DNA of 64,000 nt. Source: Pseudonocardia endophytica. GTDB lineage: Bacteria; Actinomycetota; Actinomycetes; Mycobacteriales; Pseudonocardiaceae. This document shows positions 8,642 to 16,349 of the stretch, piece after piece. A model generated the notes under the pieces. The model did no database searches and was not told where the DNA came from. It worked only from the letters and a program-made list of their open reading frames with translations. Each line of letters begins with the position of its first letter. Position 1 is the stretch's first letter. A program made the translations under genes and the position numbers. The stretch covers positions 1,984,001-2,048,000 of the forward strand of contig NZ_SMFZ01000002.1 in NCBI RefSeq assembly GCF_004339565.1, written 5' to 3'.

Positions 8642-9298
8642 TCACCGCGGTGGCGGGACCACCAGACGACCGCCGCTGTCCTCGGTGATCTTCGCGCGGA
8701 CCGCGTCGTCGGCCCGGTCCGGGTGCCCGCTGTCGAACGGCGGTTGCGGGTCGTACTCGATCCACAGCTGGGCCGTGCGGGCCGCGAGCTCGTCGGCCAG
8801 CAGCTCGATCAGTCGCAACCCCATGTCGATCCCCGACGAGACCCCCGCCGCCGTGACGATCCGGTGGTCGAGCTGCTCGACCACCCGCCGGGTCGTCGGC
8901 CGCGCCCCGAACCGCTCCAGGACCTGCAGCGACCCCCAGTGCGTCGTCGCGTCCAGGCCGTCGAGCAGGCCCGCCGCACCGAGCACGAGCGACCCGGTGC
9001 ACACCGACGTCGTGTACCGGGTTCCCGGGTGCACGCGGCGCAGCCAGTCGACGAGCGGTCCGCCGTCGAGGTGGTCCCGGGATCCCGGGCCGCCCGGCAC
9101 GACGACCACGTCCGGCGACGGCACCTCGTCGTACGCGGCGTCGACGACGAGCCCGAGCGCGTCGGTGTCGCTGCGCACAGTGCCACGCTCGGCGCCCACG
9201 AAGACCGGGACGAAGCCGGGCACGCGTTGCAGCACCTCGTAGGGCCCGACGGCGTCCAGCACGGTCAGCCGGGGATAGAGCGGGATCGCGATCTGCAT
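8642..9298 (-). CDS. DJ-1/PfpI-family protein, isonitrile hydratase-like
   Basis: A 218-residue DJ-1/PfpI glutamine amidotransferase-fold protein. VVVPGGPGSRDHLDGG and the nucleophile elbow TTSVCTGSLVLGAAGLL, with Cys100, are clear. The early acidic residue of the family lies in LDAVGPYEVL. The pattern matches isonitrile hydratase (InhA) and AraC-associated DJ-1 proteins, but no AraC helix-turn-helix follows. The ATG at 9298 is supported by GGAGG 6 bases upstream; a longer in-frame extension to 9343 lacks such support. The exact reaction is uncertain. Confidence 0.82.
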   Translation of the reverse strand: MQIAIPLYPRLTVLDAVGPYEVLQRVPGFVPVFVGAERGTVRSDTDALGLVVDAAYDEVPSPDVVVVPGGPGSRDHLDGGPLVDWLRRVHPGTRYTTSVCTGSLVLGAAGLLDGLDATTHWGSLQVLERFGARPTTRRVVEQLDHRIVTAAGVSSGIDMGLRLIELLADELAARTAQLWIEYDPQPPFDSGHPDRADDAVRAKITEDSGGRLVVPPPR

Positions 9299-9393
9299 GG
9301 TGGTCCTCCCGACCGCGGAGTCGACGTCCCCGGATCGTGCCATCCCTCACCCTCGCCGGGCATCGCGTCCGCGCCGGGTGAAGGATCGACCGT

Positions 9394-9840
9394 ATGGCGA
9401 ACGACTTCGACGACTTCAACAACCGCGTGATCGGCCAGTTCCGGGACAACGACGGGCAGGTCGGCCCGCCGTTCGAGGGCGCGACGATGATCCTGGTCCA
9501 CCACATCGGCGCGAAGAGCGGTACCGAGCGGATCACCCCGCTCGTCTGGTTCGACGGCGGCGAGGGCCGCTACGTGATCGTCGCGTCCAAGGCGGGCATG
9601 CCGGACAACCCGGCCTGGTACCACAACCTGAAGGCCAACCCGGACATCACCGTCGAGATCGGCCACGGCAAGGAGGCCACGGTCGAGACGAAGAAGGTGC
9701 ACGCCGAGGAGCTGACCGGCGACGAGCGTGCGCGGATCTGGAAGGGCATCACGGACGCGAACGAGGGCTTCGCGGAGTACGACCGCAAGACCCAGGGCAT
9801 CCGCACCATCCCGCTGTTCGCCCTCACCCCGGCCGCCTGA
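9394..9840 (+). CDS. Deazaflavin (F420)-dependent nitroreductase-family protein (Ddn/DUF385)
   Basis: A 148-residue split-beta-barrel protein of the Ddn family, which in mycobacteria uses F420H2 to reduce quinones and nitroimidazoles. Typical segments are MILVHHIGAKSGTERITPL, VIVASKAGMPDNPAWYHNL and ANPDITVEIG. The ATG is preceded by AAGGAT 7 bases away and no ribosome-binding site, suggesting leaderless translation. It lies 12 bases before a HbpS-like gene. Substrate unknown. Confidence 0.88.
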   Translation: MANDFDDFNNRVIGQFRDNDGQVGPPFEGATMILVHHIGAKSGTERITPLVWFDGGEGRYVIVASKAGMPDNPAWYHNLKANPDITVEIGHGKEATVETKKVHAEELTGDERARIWKGITDANEGFAEYDRKTQGIRTIPLFALTPAA

Positions 9841-9852
9841 CAGGCTCCCGGC

Positions 9853-10287
9853 ATGACGATCACGCTCGACCAGGCCCAGCGCATCATCTCCGCCGCCCAC
9901 CTGCACGGCACCGAGCAGGGCCTCAACCCGCTGACCGTCGCCGTGCTGGACCCGGGCGGCGCGATCGTCGCGCTCGGCCGCCAGGACGGCTCCGGCTACC
10001 TGCGCCCGGACCTGGCCGTCGGGAAGGCCAACGGCGTGCTCGCGCTCGGCATGACGAACCGGGCGATCGCGGCCCGGGCCGCCGACTCGCCGGAGTTCTT
10101 CACGTCCGTCGCGGGCCTGGCCGGGGGCAAGATCTTCTCGGTGCCCGGTGGAGTCTTCGTCCGCGACGCCGACGGGCGGACGCTCGGCGCCGTCGGCGTC
10201 ACCGGCGACGCGTCGCTGAACGACGAGGCGGCCGCCGTGGCCGGTATCGAGTCGGTGGGCCTGACGGCGGTCACCGGCGCCGAGTAG
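9853..10287 (+). CDS. GlcG/HbpS-family haem-binding-type protein
   Basis: A 144-residue protein of the GlcG/HbpS (DUF336) family. The pattern LTVAVLDPGGAIVALGRQDG and the C-terminal GAVGVTGDASLNDEAAAVAG are characteristic. Family members bind haem or small cofactors or act with oxidases; no signal peptide is visible here, so it is probably cytoplasmic. The ATG lies 12 bases after the previous stop and 6 bases after CAGGCT, so it may have its own leaderless transcript. The specific role cannot be assigned. Confidence 0.82.
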   Translation: MTITLDQAQRIISAAHLHGTEQGLNPLTVAVLDPGGAIVALGRQDGSGYLRPDLAVGKANGVLALGMTNRAIAARAADSPEFFTSVAGLAGGKIFSVPGGVFVRDADGRTLGAVGVTGDASLNDEAAAVAGIESVGLTAVTGAE

Positions 10288-10326
10288 CCACCGAGGCGGT
10301 CACGCGGCGCCGAGCTACGAGCCGCA

Positions 10327-10353
10327 CCCCCGGGCGACGAGTCAGCCCGGGGG
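10327..10353 (+). terminator. Hairpin after the HbpS-like gene
   Basis: CCCCCGGGC and GCCCGGGGG form a perfect 9-bp stem around a 9-base loop, about 40 bases past the stop of the preceding gene. No T-tract follows, as is common for GC-rich actinobacterial terminators. The rest of the 278-base gap up to 10566 holds nothing recognised. Confidence 0.6.
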
Positions 10354-10565
10354 CGCGGTGGTGGCACGCGCGCGTGAACGCACGTGCACGTCTGGTGGGG
10401 TTCGATCCGGCGGCGGGTGTGGTGACGACCCGCGGGTCACGGTCGGCGACTCACCTCGGCGGGTGGGCCGGGTGACTCTGCCGTGTGACGTGGAACACCG
10501 TGAGTGCAGTCAATCAGCCGCATCCGCGGTCTGTCAACGCGTGGTGGCCGAGCGTGACCGGTCCG

Positions 10566-11582
10566 CTACAACGACTGTGCAGACGCCAGGTCCGGATGAT
10601 GCCGCGCCGCCACCTCGGGGTGCGAGCGCACCCAGCCGCGCAGCGCGTTGTCCCCGAACCGGGCGTGAACGTCGGCCGCGGCGGCGATCTCGTCGGCGCC
10701 GGGAACCGGTTCCAGCGGCAGCGTCTCGAGCGTCGCGTCCAGGCGAGGGGACCAGAAGAAACCGATCGACTGCCGGGTCCGTCCCGGCGGGCACGGCAGG
10801 ACCCGGTGCTGCGTCGCGACGAGGTGCCCGCGCGTCGCGACCTGCAACATCTCCCCGACGTTGACGACGAGTGCGCCGGGCACCGGCTCGACGTCCACCC
10901 AGTCCCGGGAGCCGGTCGGCAGTGCCTGCAGCCCGCCGACCCGGTCCTGCAGCAGCAGCGTCAGGAAGCCCCAGTCCGCATGTGGCCCGACGCCCTGGGC
11001 CTCCGGCCCGTCCTCGTCGCGGCCGACGTAGCGGATGAGCTTGCCGAACCAGTGCGCGTCGCCGTCGAACGCCGGGTCGAACCGGTTCTCCCCGACGCCG
11101 AGCCCGTGCGCGAGCGCCCGGGTCAGCTCCGTCCCGACGCCGGTCAGCAGGTCCGCCCAGGCCAGCACGAGCGGACGCAGCTGCGGGACGGTCGCGTCCG
11201 GCCAGCGGTTCGGGCCCTCCAGCGCGCGGTACGGCGCGTCCCACTCGGCGCGCGGGCGCGGCGGCAGCTCCGGCCCGAAGTCGATCTGCTCGCGGGCGTC
11301 CGGACGGCCTGCGGTGATCTCGTGGCCGAGGCGGGTGTAGCCGCGGAAGTGCGGCGACTCGCGGTTGTCCAGCGCGAGCCTGTCCTCGAGCGGTCGGTCG
11401 AAGAACTCGGTGACTGCCGCGAACAGCTCGTTGACCTGGCCGGGAGCAGCGCCGTAGCCGGTCAGCTGGACGAACCCGGGCGCGTGCAGCGCCTCGGCGA
11501 GGGGCCGGGTGAACGCCGGGTCGAACGCGCCGTCGGCGCCGCGTGCGCGGTCCAGGGACAGGACGGGGATCGCCGAGGTCAT
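10566..11582 (-). CDS. 2-oxoglutarate/Fe(II) oxygenase, isopenicillin N synthase-like
   Basis: A 338-residue oxidase of the isopenicillin N synthase/2OG-Fe(II) family. The N-terminal DIOX_N region includes GFVQLTGYG. The iron ligands appear as the HxD of VGPHADWGFLTLLLQD and the distal His of ATQHRV. The co-substrate-binding Arg and Ser occur in RTRQSIGFFW. All metal ligands are present, so it should be active. The start shown reads MTSAIPVLSL. It stands alone, with no biosynthetic neighbours, and its substrate is unknown. Confidence 0.88.
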   Translation of the reverse strand: MTSAIPVLSLDRARGADGAFDPAFTRPLAEALHAPGFVQLTGYGAAPGQVNELFAAVTEFFDRPLEDRLALDNRESPHFRGYTRLGHEITAGRPDAREQIDFGPELPPRPRAEWDAPYRALEGPNRWPDATVPQLRPLVLAWADLLTGVGTELTRALAHGLGVGENRFDPAFDGDAHWFGKLIRYVGRDEDGPEAQGVGPHADWGFLTLLLQDRVGGLQALPTGSRDWVDVEPVPGALVVNVGEMLQVATRGHLVATQHRVLPCPPGRTRQSIGFFWSPRLDATLETLPLEPVPGADEIAAAADVHARFGDNALRGWVRSHPEVAARHHPDLASAQSL

Positions 11583-11690
11583 GCGTCCATCCTGCGCTCA
11601 CGCGGGTCACCCGGACAACTGAACACATAACGTTCCGGCACCCGTCGGCGTGGACGCGGGTGAAGTTCGATGCCGAGTGGTCGCCTCAGG

Positions 11691-11715
11691 GTTACTCTCG
11701 GTCGGACATGGGTCC
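11691..11715 (+). promoter_or_regulatory. Possible sigma-B-like promoter of the GlsB-type gene
   Basis: GTTAC and GGGTCC are separated by 14 bases, resembling the stress sigma-B pattern of Streptomyces (GNNT, 14-16 bases, GGGTAC/T) with deviations in the -10. It lies 39 bases upstream of a gene whose family is stress-induced. Offered with low confidence. Confidence 0.25.
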
Positions 11716-11754
11716 CGTGTGGACCCGGGGGAGCGTGGGAAGGGAGTACGTCCA

Positions 11755-12021
11755 ATGCTGTGGACCATTCTGGGATGGATCGTCCTCGGGCTCGTCGCCG
11801 GCTTCATCGCCCGTGCGGTCGTGCCCGGCAAGGACGACATCGGCATCCTGCGCACGATCCTGCTGGGCATCCTCGGCTCGGTGGTGTTCGGTGCGATCGC
11901 GGGCATCTTCACCGGCTTCAACGGCTTCCAGCCCGCCGGCTGGATCGGCTCGATCATCGGCGCGATCGTCGTGCTGGTGATCTACAACAAGGTGACCGGC
12001 CGCAAGAAGGTCCGCGGCTAG
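11755..12021 (+). CDS. GlsB/YeaQ/YmgE-family stress-response membrane protein
   Basis: An 88-residue protein with three membrane helices and repeated glycine-rich turns (LGLVAGFIARAVVPGKDD, LGILGSVVFGAIAG, GWIGSIIGAIVVLVIY), matching the transglycosylase-associated/GlsB family. Members are small envelope proteins induced by general stress; the biochemical role is unknown. The ATG at 11755 follows AAGGGAG by 8 bases, so the longer in-frame extension upstream is not coding. The stop overlaps the end of the convergent glycosyltransferase by four bases. Confidence 0.88.
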   Translation: MLWTILGWIVLGLVAGFIARAVVPGKDDIGILRTILLGILGSVVFGAIAGIFTGFNGFQPAGWIGSIIGAIVVLVIYNKVTGRKKVRG

Positions 12022-13160
12022 CAGCCTGACCGTCCGCGCCGTCCCGGGCTCGTGGTCCGGGGCGGCGCTGTCGTGCGTTCGAACCGTTCGTAGGTCCGAA
12101 CCTGCCGCGCGGCGGCCGTGTCCCAGGAGTGCGACGACGCCAGCTCCCGTCCCGCGGCGGCCCGCGCCGGGTCCGGTGACGCCAGCGCCTCGGACAATGC
12201 CGCGGCGAACCCGGCCGGAGTCGTCGCGAACCGAGCCGCCCGCCCGAACACCTCCCGCAGCACCGGCAGGTCCCGTGTGACGAGCGGGATGCCTGCTGCC
12301 AGCGCCTCCATCGCCGCCAGACCGAACCCCTCCTTCGTCGACGGGAACGCGAACGCCGACGCGCCGGCCATCAGACCCGGCAGCTCCCGGTCGTCCACCG
12401 GCCCCAGCACCTGGGGTGGCCGCGGCAGCTCCGCCGCGCGGGCGAGGACGGCGTCGCGGTAGGCGCGGTGGTCGAACAGCGAGTCCCCGCCCGCGACGAC
12501 GAGTGGCACGTCGGGCAACAGGGCCATCGCCTCGACGAGGTCGTGCGTGCCCTTGCGCGGCTCGATCCCGCCGACGGCCAGCACGTACCGGCCGAACCGC
12601 TCCCGCCAGCGCGCGCCCGACCCGTCGGTGGCGGCCGCGGCGAACCGGGCGGCGTCCACGCCGTTCGGGATCACGTCCGGCGACCGGCCCCACCCGGTCC
12701 GCACCTCGTCCGCGACGGCCGCCGACACGCACACCAGACCCCCGGGTTCGACGACGGCGCGCTCGTGGCAGGCGGCCAGCTCCGGCGTCGTGAACTCGTC
12801 CAGATGGTGCACCGTCCGCAGCAGGGTCCGGTACCCGTGCGCGGCGCCCTCGGCGTTGGCGGACAGGCAGTCCTGGGCGTGCCGGACGTCGGCGGGCGCG
12901 GCCGTGCCGAGCGCGTCGGCGAGCCGCCGGATCGAGCGCACGATCCGCGCGCCGACCGACTCGCCGTCGACGTCCGGCACGGTCACCAGCCGGAGCGTGA
13001 CGGCCGGGTCGACGGGCCGGAAGAACGTCGTGTCCCCGCCGCGGGCGAGCGACCAGACCGTCACATCGTGCCCGGCCCGCGCCAGCGCCTCGGCCAGCGC
13101 GAGCGTGTGCACGACGCCGCCACGCGGTTTCGTCGAGTACGTCGAGAGCCGGATCCTCAG
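12018..13160 (-). CDS. MSMEG_0565-family GT4 glycosyltransferase, apparent CTG start
   Basis: A 380-residue GT4 glycosyltransferase with two Rossmann domains. The N-terminus LRIRLSTYSTKPRGGVVHTL suits the MSMEG_0565 family of nitrogen-starvation clusters. The C-terminal nucleotide-sugar site shows PRKGTHDLVEAMALL and the acidic motif FPSTKEGFGLAAMEALAAG. It is the last gene of the leftward cluster. No ATG, GTG or TTG fits the conserved N-terminus. A CTG at 13160 overlaps the upstream stop as CTGA and follows GGGGAG by 4 bases. The next in-frame GTG would cut off the first strand. The acceptor is unknown. Confidence 0.85.
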   Translation of the reverse strand: MRIRLSTYSTKPRGGVVHTLALAEALARAGHDVTVWSLARGGDTTFFRPVDPAVTLRLVTVPDVDGESVGARIVRSIRRLADALGTAAPADVRHAQDCLSANAEGAAHGYRTLLRTVHHLDEFTTPELAACHERAVVEPGGLVCVSAAVADEVRTGWGRSPDVIPNGVDAARFAAAATDGSGARWRERFGRYVLAVGGIEPRKGTHDLVEAMALLPDVPLVVAGGDSLFDHRAYRDAVLARAAELPRPPQVLGPVDDRELPGLMAGASAFAFPSTKEGFGLAAMEALAAGIPLVTRDLPVLREVFGRAARFATTPAGFAAALSEALASPDPARAAAGRELASSHSWDTAAARQVRTYERFERTTAPPRTTSPGRRGRSGC

Positions 13161-14038
13161 TGTTCTCCCCGCCCCGCAGGCTCCGCCGGCTGCCGACCCC
13201 CGGCGTCCCGATATGTGTCCGGGCGCCGCTCCTTGAGGTGGTGCAGCACCGCCCGCGCCGAAGTGATCATCAGGTCCGGCTCGACGTCGGCGACCGCCAG
13301 CCCGCCCTTCGACCACGTCCTGGCCAGGATCTCCCCGCCCGGCCCGACGACCTTCGCCCGCCCCAGGAAGTGCAGCGACCCGCCCCGCCCGCTCTGGTTC
13401 GCCGACAGCCAGAGGATCTGGTTCTCGGCGGCGCGGGCCTGGTCGTAGAGGTCGAACAGCCGCGCCTGCCGGTCCTGGGCCATCCGCGGCGCCCGGTCGG
13501 TCAGCGACGCGGGCCACGCGGACAGGCACGCGACGAGCTCGGCGCCGTCGAGCGCCAGCACGCGGGCCGACTCCGGGAACGTCTTGTCGTGGTCGATCAG
13601 CATGCCCATCCGGCCCGCCGGGGTGTCGAACGCGGCGAAGCCCTCTCCGCCGCGGAACACGCCCGCGACGCCCGCCGGCTGGTGGACCTTCCGGTGCCGT
13701 CCGAGCACGCCGTCGCCGCTGACACAGGCGGCGGCGTTGTAGCGGACCGGGCCGCCGTCGTCGGAGCCGCCGTACTCGCAGTACCCGAGGCAGACCACCA
13801 TCTCACCGGCCATCGCGGCGACGGCCCGGATCTCCGGACCGTGCGGGTCCAGCGCGGGCGGCAGCTCGTCGGGTGAGGGGTTGCGCAGGTCGTGCACGTA
13901 CCCGCCGAGCGCGCCGTCCGGCAGGGCCAGCACGGCGGCGCCCGCCTCCCGAGCGTGGGTGATGATCACCCGGACCCGCTCGAGGTCGAACGCGACGTCC
14001 CGGGTGAACGCGGCCGCCGCCGCGGCGAGGCGCACCAC
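13157..14038 (-). CDS. Nitrilase-superfamily paralogue with two catalytic residues lost
   Basis: A 293-residue carbon-nitrogen hydrolase-fold protein, closely related along its length to the next gene upstream (shared GRHRKVHQP, FPE, SAWPAS, LSANQ). The Glu-Lys-Cys triad is broken. Glu is replaced by Asp41 in LPDGALGGY, Lys117 is kept, and the nucleophile Cys is replaced by Asp149 in GMLIDHDKTFPE, where the paralogue has GMMICYDKAFPE. The codons read GAC at both substituted sites. It is therefore probably a non-hydrolytic partner, regulator or binding protein. The GTG start lies 3 bases after the stop of the active paralogue, in one operon. Confidence 0.88.
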   Translation of the reverse strand: MVRLAAAAAAFTRDVAFDLERVRVIITHAREAGAAVLALPDGALGGYVHDLRNPSPDELPPALDPHGPEIRAVAAMAGEMVVCLGYCEYGGSDDGGPVRYNAAACVSGDGVLGRHRKVHQPAGVAGVFRGGEGFAAFDTPAGRMGMLIDHDKTFPESARVLALDGAELVACLSAWPASLTDRAPRMAQDRQARLFDLYDQARAAENQILWLSANQSGRGGSLHFLGRAKVVGPGGEILARTWSKGGLAVADVEPDLMITSARAVLHHLKERRPDTYRDAGGRQPAEPAGRGEH

Positions 14039-14041
14039 GGG

Positions 14042-14887
14042 TCAGGCGTCCGCGACCGCGTAGCTGGCCGGGCGCCGGTCGCGCAGGTGTCCCATGTGCC
14101 GCCGGGCGCGGTCCACGGCGTCGTCGACGTCCACGGCGGCGACCGCGAGCCCGGCCTCCGGTCCGGTCGTCGCGAGGATCTCCCCACCCGGGTCGACGAC
14201 CTTCGCCGCCGCCACGAGCTGCATGTCGCCGAACGTCCCCGCCTGGTTGGCCGACACCCAGACGATCTGGTTCTCCAGCGCCCGCGCGCGGTCGTGCAGG
14301 TCGAAGCGCCGCGCCCAGCGGTCCTCGGAGAGCACCGGCGCGCGGTCGGTCTGCGACGCCGGCCATGCCGACATGCACACGACCGTCCGCGCCCCGTCCA
14401 TCGCCAGCGCGCGGGCCGCCTCCGGGAACGCCTTGTCGTAGCAGATCATCATGCCGATCCGGCCGACCGGAGTGTCGAACGCCGTGAACCGGTCGCCCGC
14501 CGCGTACGAGTGGTGCTCGTCGAGCGGCTGGTGCACCTTGCGGTGCCTGCCCAGCACACCGTCGCCGGTCACGGCGACCGCGCTGTTGTAGGGCAGCCCG
14601 CCGCTCGCGTCGTCGCCGCGCTCGCAGAAGCCGGCCGTGACGACCATGTCCCCGGCCAGCGCGGCCAGCCGCGCGACCTCGGGGCCGTCCGGGTCCAGCT
14701 GCGGGGGGCCGTCCGGCGAGTCCCCGGACAGCGACGACAGGTAGCCGCCCATCGCGGCCTCCGGCAGCGCGAGCAGGTCGGCGCCCGCCGCGCGGGCCTC
14801 GGCGACGATCCGCCCGATCCGGGCGAAGTCCTCCTCCACGTCGCGGACGAACCCGGCCGCCGCGGCGGCGAACGTCGTGCGGCTCAT
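14042..14887 (-). CDS. Nitrilase-superfamily hydrolase of the Nit1C/MSMEG_0566-type cluster
   Basis: A 281-residue carbon-nitrogen hydrolase with the intact triad Glu43 (LALPEAAMGGY), Lys117 (GRHRKVHQP) and Cys149 (GMMICYDKAFPE). In Nit1C clusters the nitrilase is linked to nitrogen starvation and, in Pseudomonas, to cyanide use. This protein is shorter than the classical Sll0784 nitrilase and looks more like the amidase-type member of actinobacterial clusters. The ATG at 14887 overlaps the upstream stop as ATGA. The substrate, nitrile or amide, is not determined by sequence. Confidence 0.88.
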   Translation of the reverse strand: MSRTTFAAAAAGFVRDVEEDFARIGRIVAEARAAGADLLALPEAAMGGYLSSLSGDSPDGPPQLDPDGPEVARLAALAGDMVVTAGFCERGDDASGGLPYNSAVAVTGDGVLGRHRKVHQPLDEHHSYAAGDRFTAFDTPVGRIGMMICYDKAFPEAARALAMDGARTVVCMSAWPASQTDRAPVLSEDRWARRFDLHDRARALENQIVWVSANQAGTFGDMQLVAAAKVVDPGGEILATTGPEAGLAVAAVDVDDAVDRARRHMGHLRDRRPASYAVADA

Positions 14888-16347
14888 GACCGTCCCCCTG
14901 CGCGTCCCATGCCGGTGACGGAGCCCGTCACGGCCGTCGTCGTCTCGCCGTCCGGCCACCGCAGCCGGACGCCCCGCTCGCCCGTCAGCTCCCCGCACTC
15001 CGCGGTCGTCGCGGGTCCGGCATCCGGTGGCGGTGCGCCCGGGTCGTCCGCGGTGAGCAGCCCGAAGCCGGGGAAGCACGTGAACCAGTCGCCGACCGAG
15101 GTGTTCGACGGCCGGGGCACGCCTGCCACGTCGAGCACGGCGCCGGTGCCGCAGGCCTCGGCGAGCATGCCGAGCGTCCCGGCGAGCCCGGCCATCGACA
15201 CGTCCTTCGCCGCCGACGGGCGGTGCGCCGCACCGGGTCCGATCGCACCGACCATCGTGGACAGTTCCGGCGCGCTGCGCGACGTCGTCGAGTCCCACTG
15301 ACGACCGGTGTAGCCGGGGCGCCACCCGCCTGCGAGGTCGGTGGTGAGCCGGACCCGCTGTCCCGCACGGCCACCACCGGCGGGGACCGGGTGCGGCGTG
15401 TGCCCGAGCGCGGTCAGCGACAGCGACGCGGGCACGTCGAGCTGGGTGTGGCCGCCGAGCAGCGGCACGCCGTACGCGGCCGCGGCGTCCCGGACGCCCG
15501 CGAGCACACGATGCGCGAACGACGCGTCCCGCGCCCCGACCGCGTCGAGCAGCCCGACCGGCCGCGCACCCATGGCGGCCAGGTCGTTCACGTTCACCAG
15601 CACGCCGCACCAGCCGGCCCACTCCGGGTCGCGCTCGACCATGGCCGGCACGATCGCGTCGCAGGCGGCGACGAGGTCGCTGCCCGGGACGGGGGCACCG
15701 TCGTCGCCGACGAAGCCGGGCGGTCCGACGGGGCCCAGCAGCGCACCGAGCGGCGCCTTCGTGGCAGCCACGAGGGACCGGACGCGGTCGATCGGGAACC
15801 GCATCCGCACGTGCGGGCGGCCGGCGACGGTGCTGTCCCGCAGCCGGTCCCAGCCCAGCCGGGCGAACAGCCGCTCGTTCGGTGCCTGGACGTCGGCCTC
15901 GAACCGCAACGCCCCGGCCGACTCGGCGCGGGCGCACGCGGCGCGGACCAGGCTCGCGCCGACCCGGGCACCGGCGCGGCGTCGCGCGTCGGGGGCGACG
16001 ACGAGCCGGCTCCCGGTCCACCAGCCGATGTCGTCGGCGCCGGGATCGGCCGGTCCGAGCCGGACGCCGCCGAGCAACGCGCCGTGCCCGTCGTGGGCGA
16101 GCAGGACGACGGCACGCGGGTCCGCGTCGTGGTCGTCCACGTCGGAGTCCCCGTCGAACAGGCCCTGCTCGTGCACGAACACGCTGCGGCGCAACGCGCG
16201 GTAGGCCGCGACGAGCGGGTCGCGGCGGTCGTCGGCCCAGGCCTCGGTGATCGTCGACGACGGCCGGGCGTCGACCGGGCGGCCGCCCAGCAGCTCGTCG
16301 GCGACCCAGCGGGGGACGGGGGACCAGGTGTGTTCGAGGAGCGTCAC
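14884..16347 (-). CDS. GNAT acetyltransferase fused to AIR synthase-related domain (MSMEG_0567 family)
   Basis: A 487-residue fusion. Residues 1-190 form a GNAT domain (FVHEQGLFDGD, then LVVAPDARRRAGARVGASLV for acetyl-CoA). Residues 200-487 form an AIR synthase/SelD-like ATP-binding domain (VNVNDLAAMGARPVGLLDAV, HTQLDVPASLSLTALGHT, PSAAKDVSMAGLAGTLGML). In cyanobacteria and Pseudomonas these are two genes (Sll0786/Sll0787; nitE/nitF). Actinobacteria of the MSMEG_0567 type carry them fused. The GTG at 16347 lies 2 bases after the radical SAM stop. The reaction is unknown; the domains suggest acyl transfer and ATP-dependent activation on one intermediate. Confidence 0.88.
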   Translation of the reverse strand: MTLLEHTWSPVPRWVADELLGGRPVDARPSSTITEAWADDRRDPLVAAYRALRRSVFVHEQGLFDGDSDVDDHDADPRAVVLLAHDGHGALLGGVRLGPADPGADDIGWWTGSRLVVAPDARRRAGARVGASLVRAACARAESAGALRFEADVQAPNERLFARLGWDRLRDSTVAGRPHVRMRFPIDRVRSLVAATKAPLGALLGPVGPPGFVGDDGAPVPGSDLVAACDAIVPAMVERDPEWAGWCGVLVNVNDLAAMGARPVGLLDAVGARDASFAHRVLAGVRDAAAAYGVPLLGGHTQLDVPASLSLTALGHTPHPVPAGGGRAGQRVRLTTDLAGGWRPGYTGRQWDSTTSRSAPELSTMVGAIGPGAAHRPSAAKDVSMAGLAGTLGMLAEACGTGAVLDVAGVPRPSNTSVGDWFTCFPGFGLLTADDPGAPPPDAGPATTAECGELTGERGVRLRWPDGETTTAVTGSVTGMGRAGGRS

Positions 16348-16349
16348 GC

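Noticed and set aside
10358..10864. Arg/Ser-rich rightward frame crossing the gap and the 3' end of the oxygenase gene
   Set aside because: It lacks a ribosome-binding site or any family pattern and mostly overlaps the antisense of a clear 2OG-Fe(II) oxygenase.
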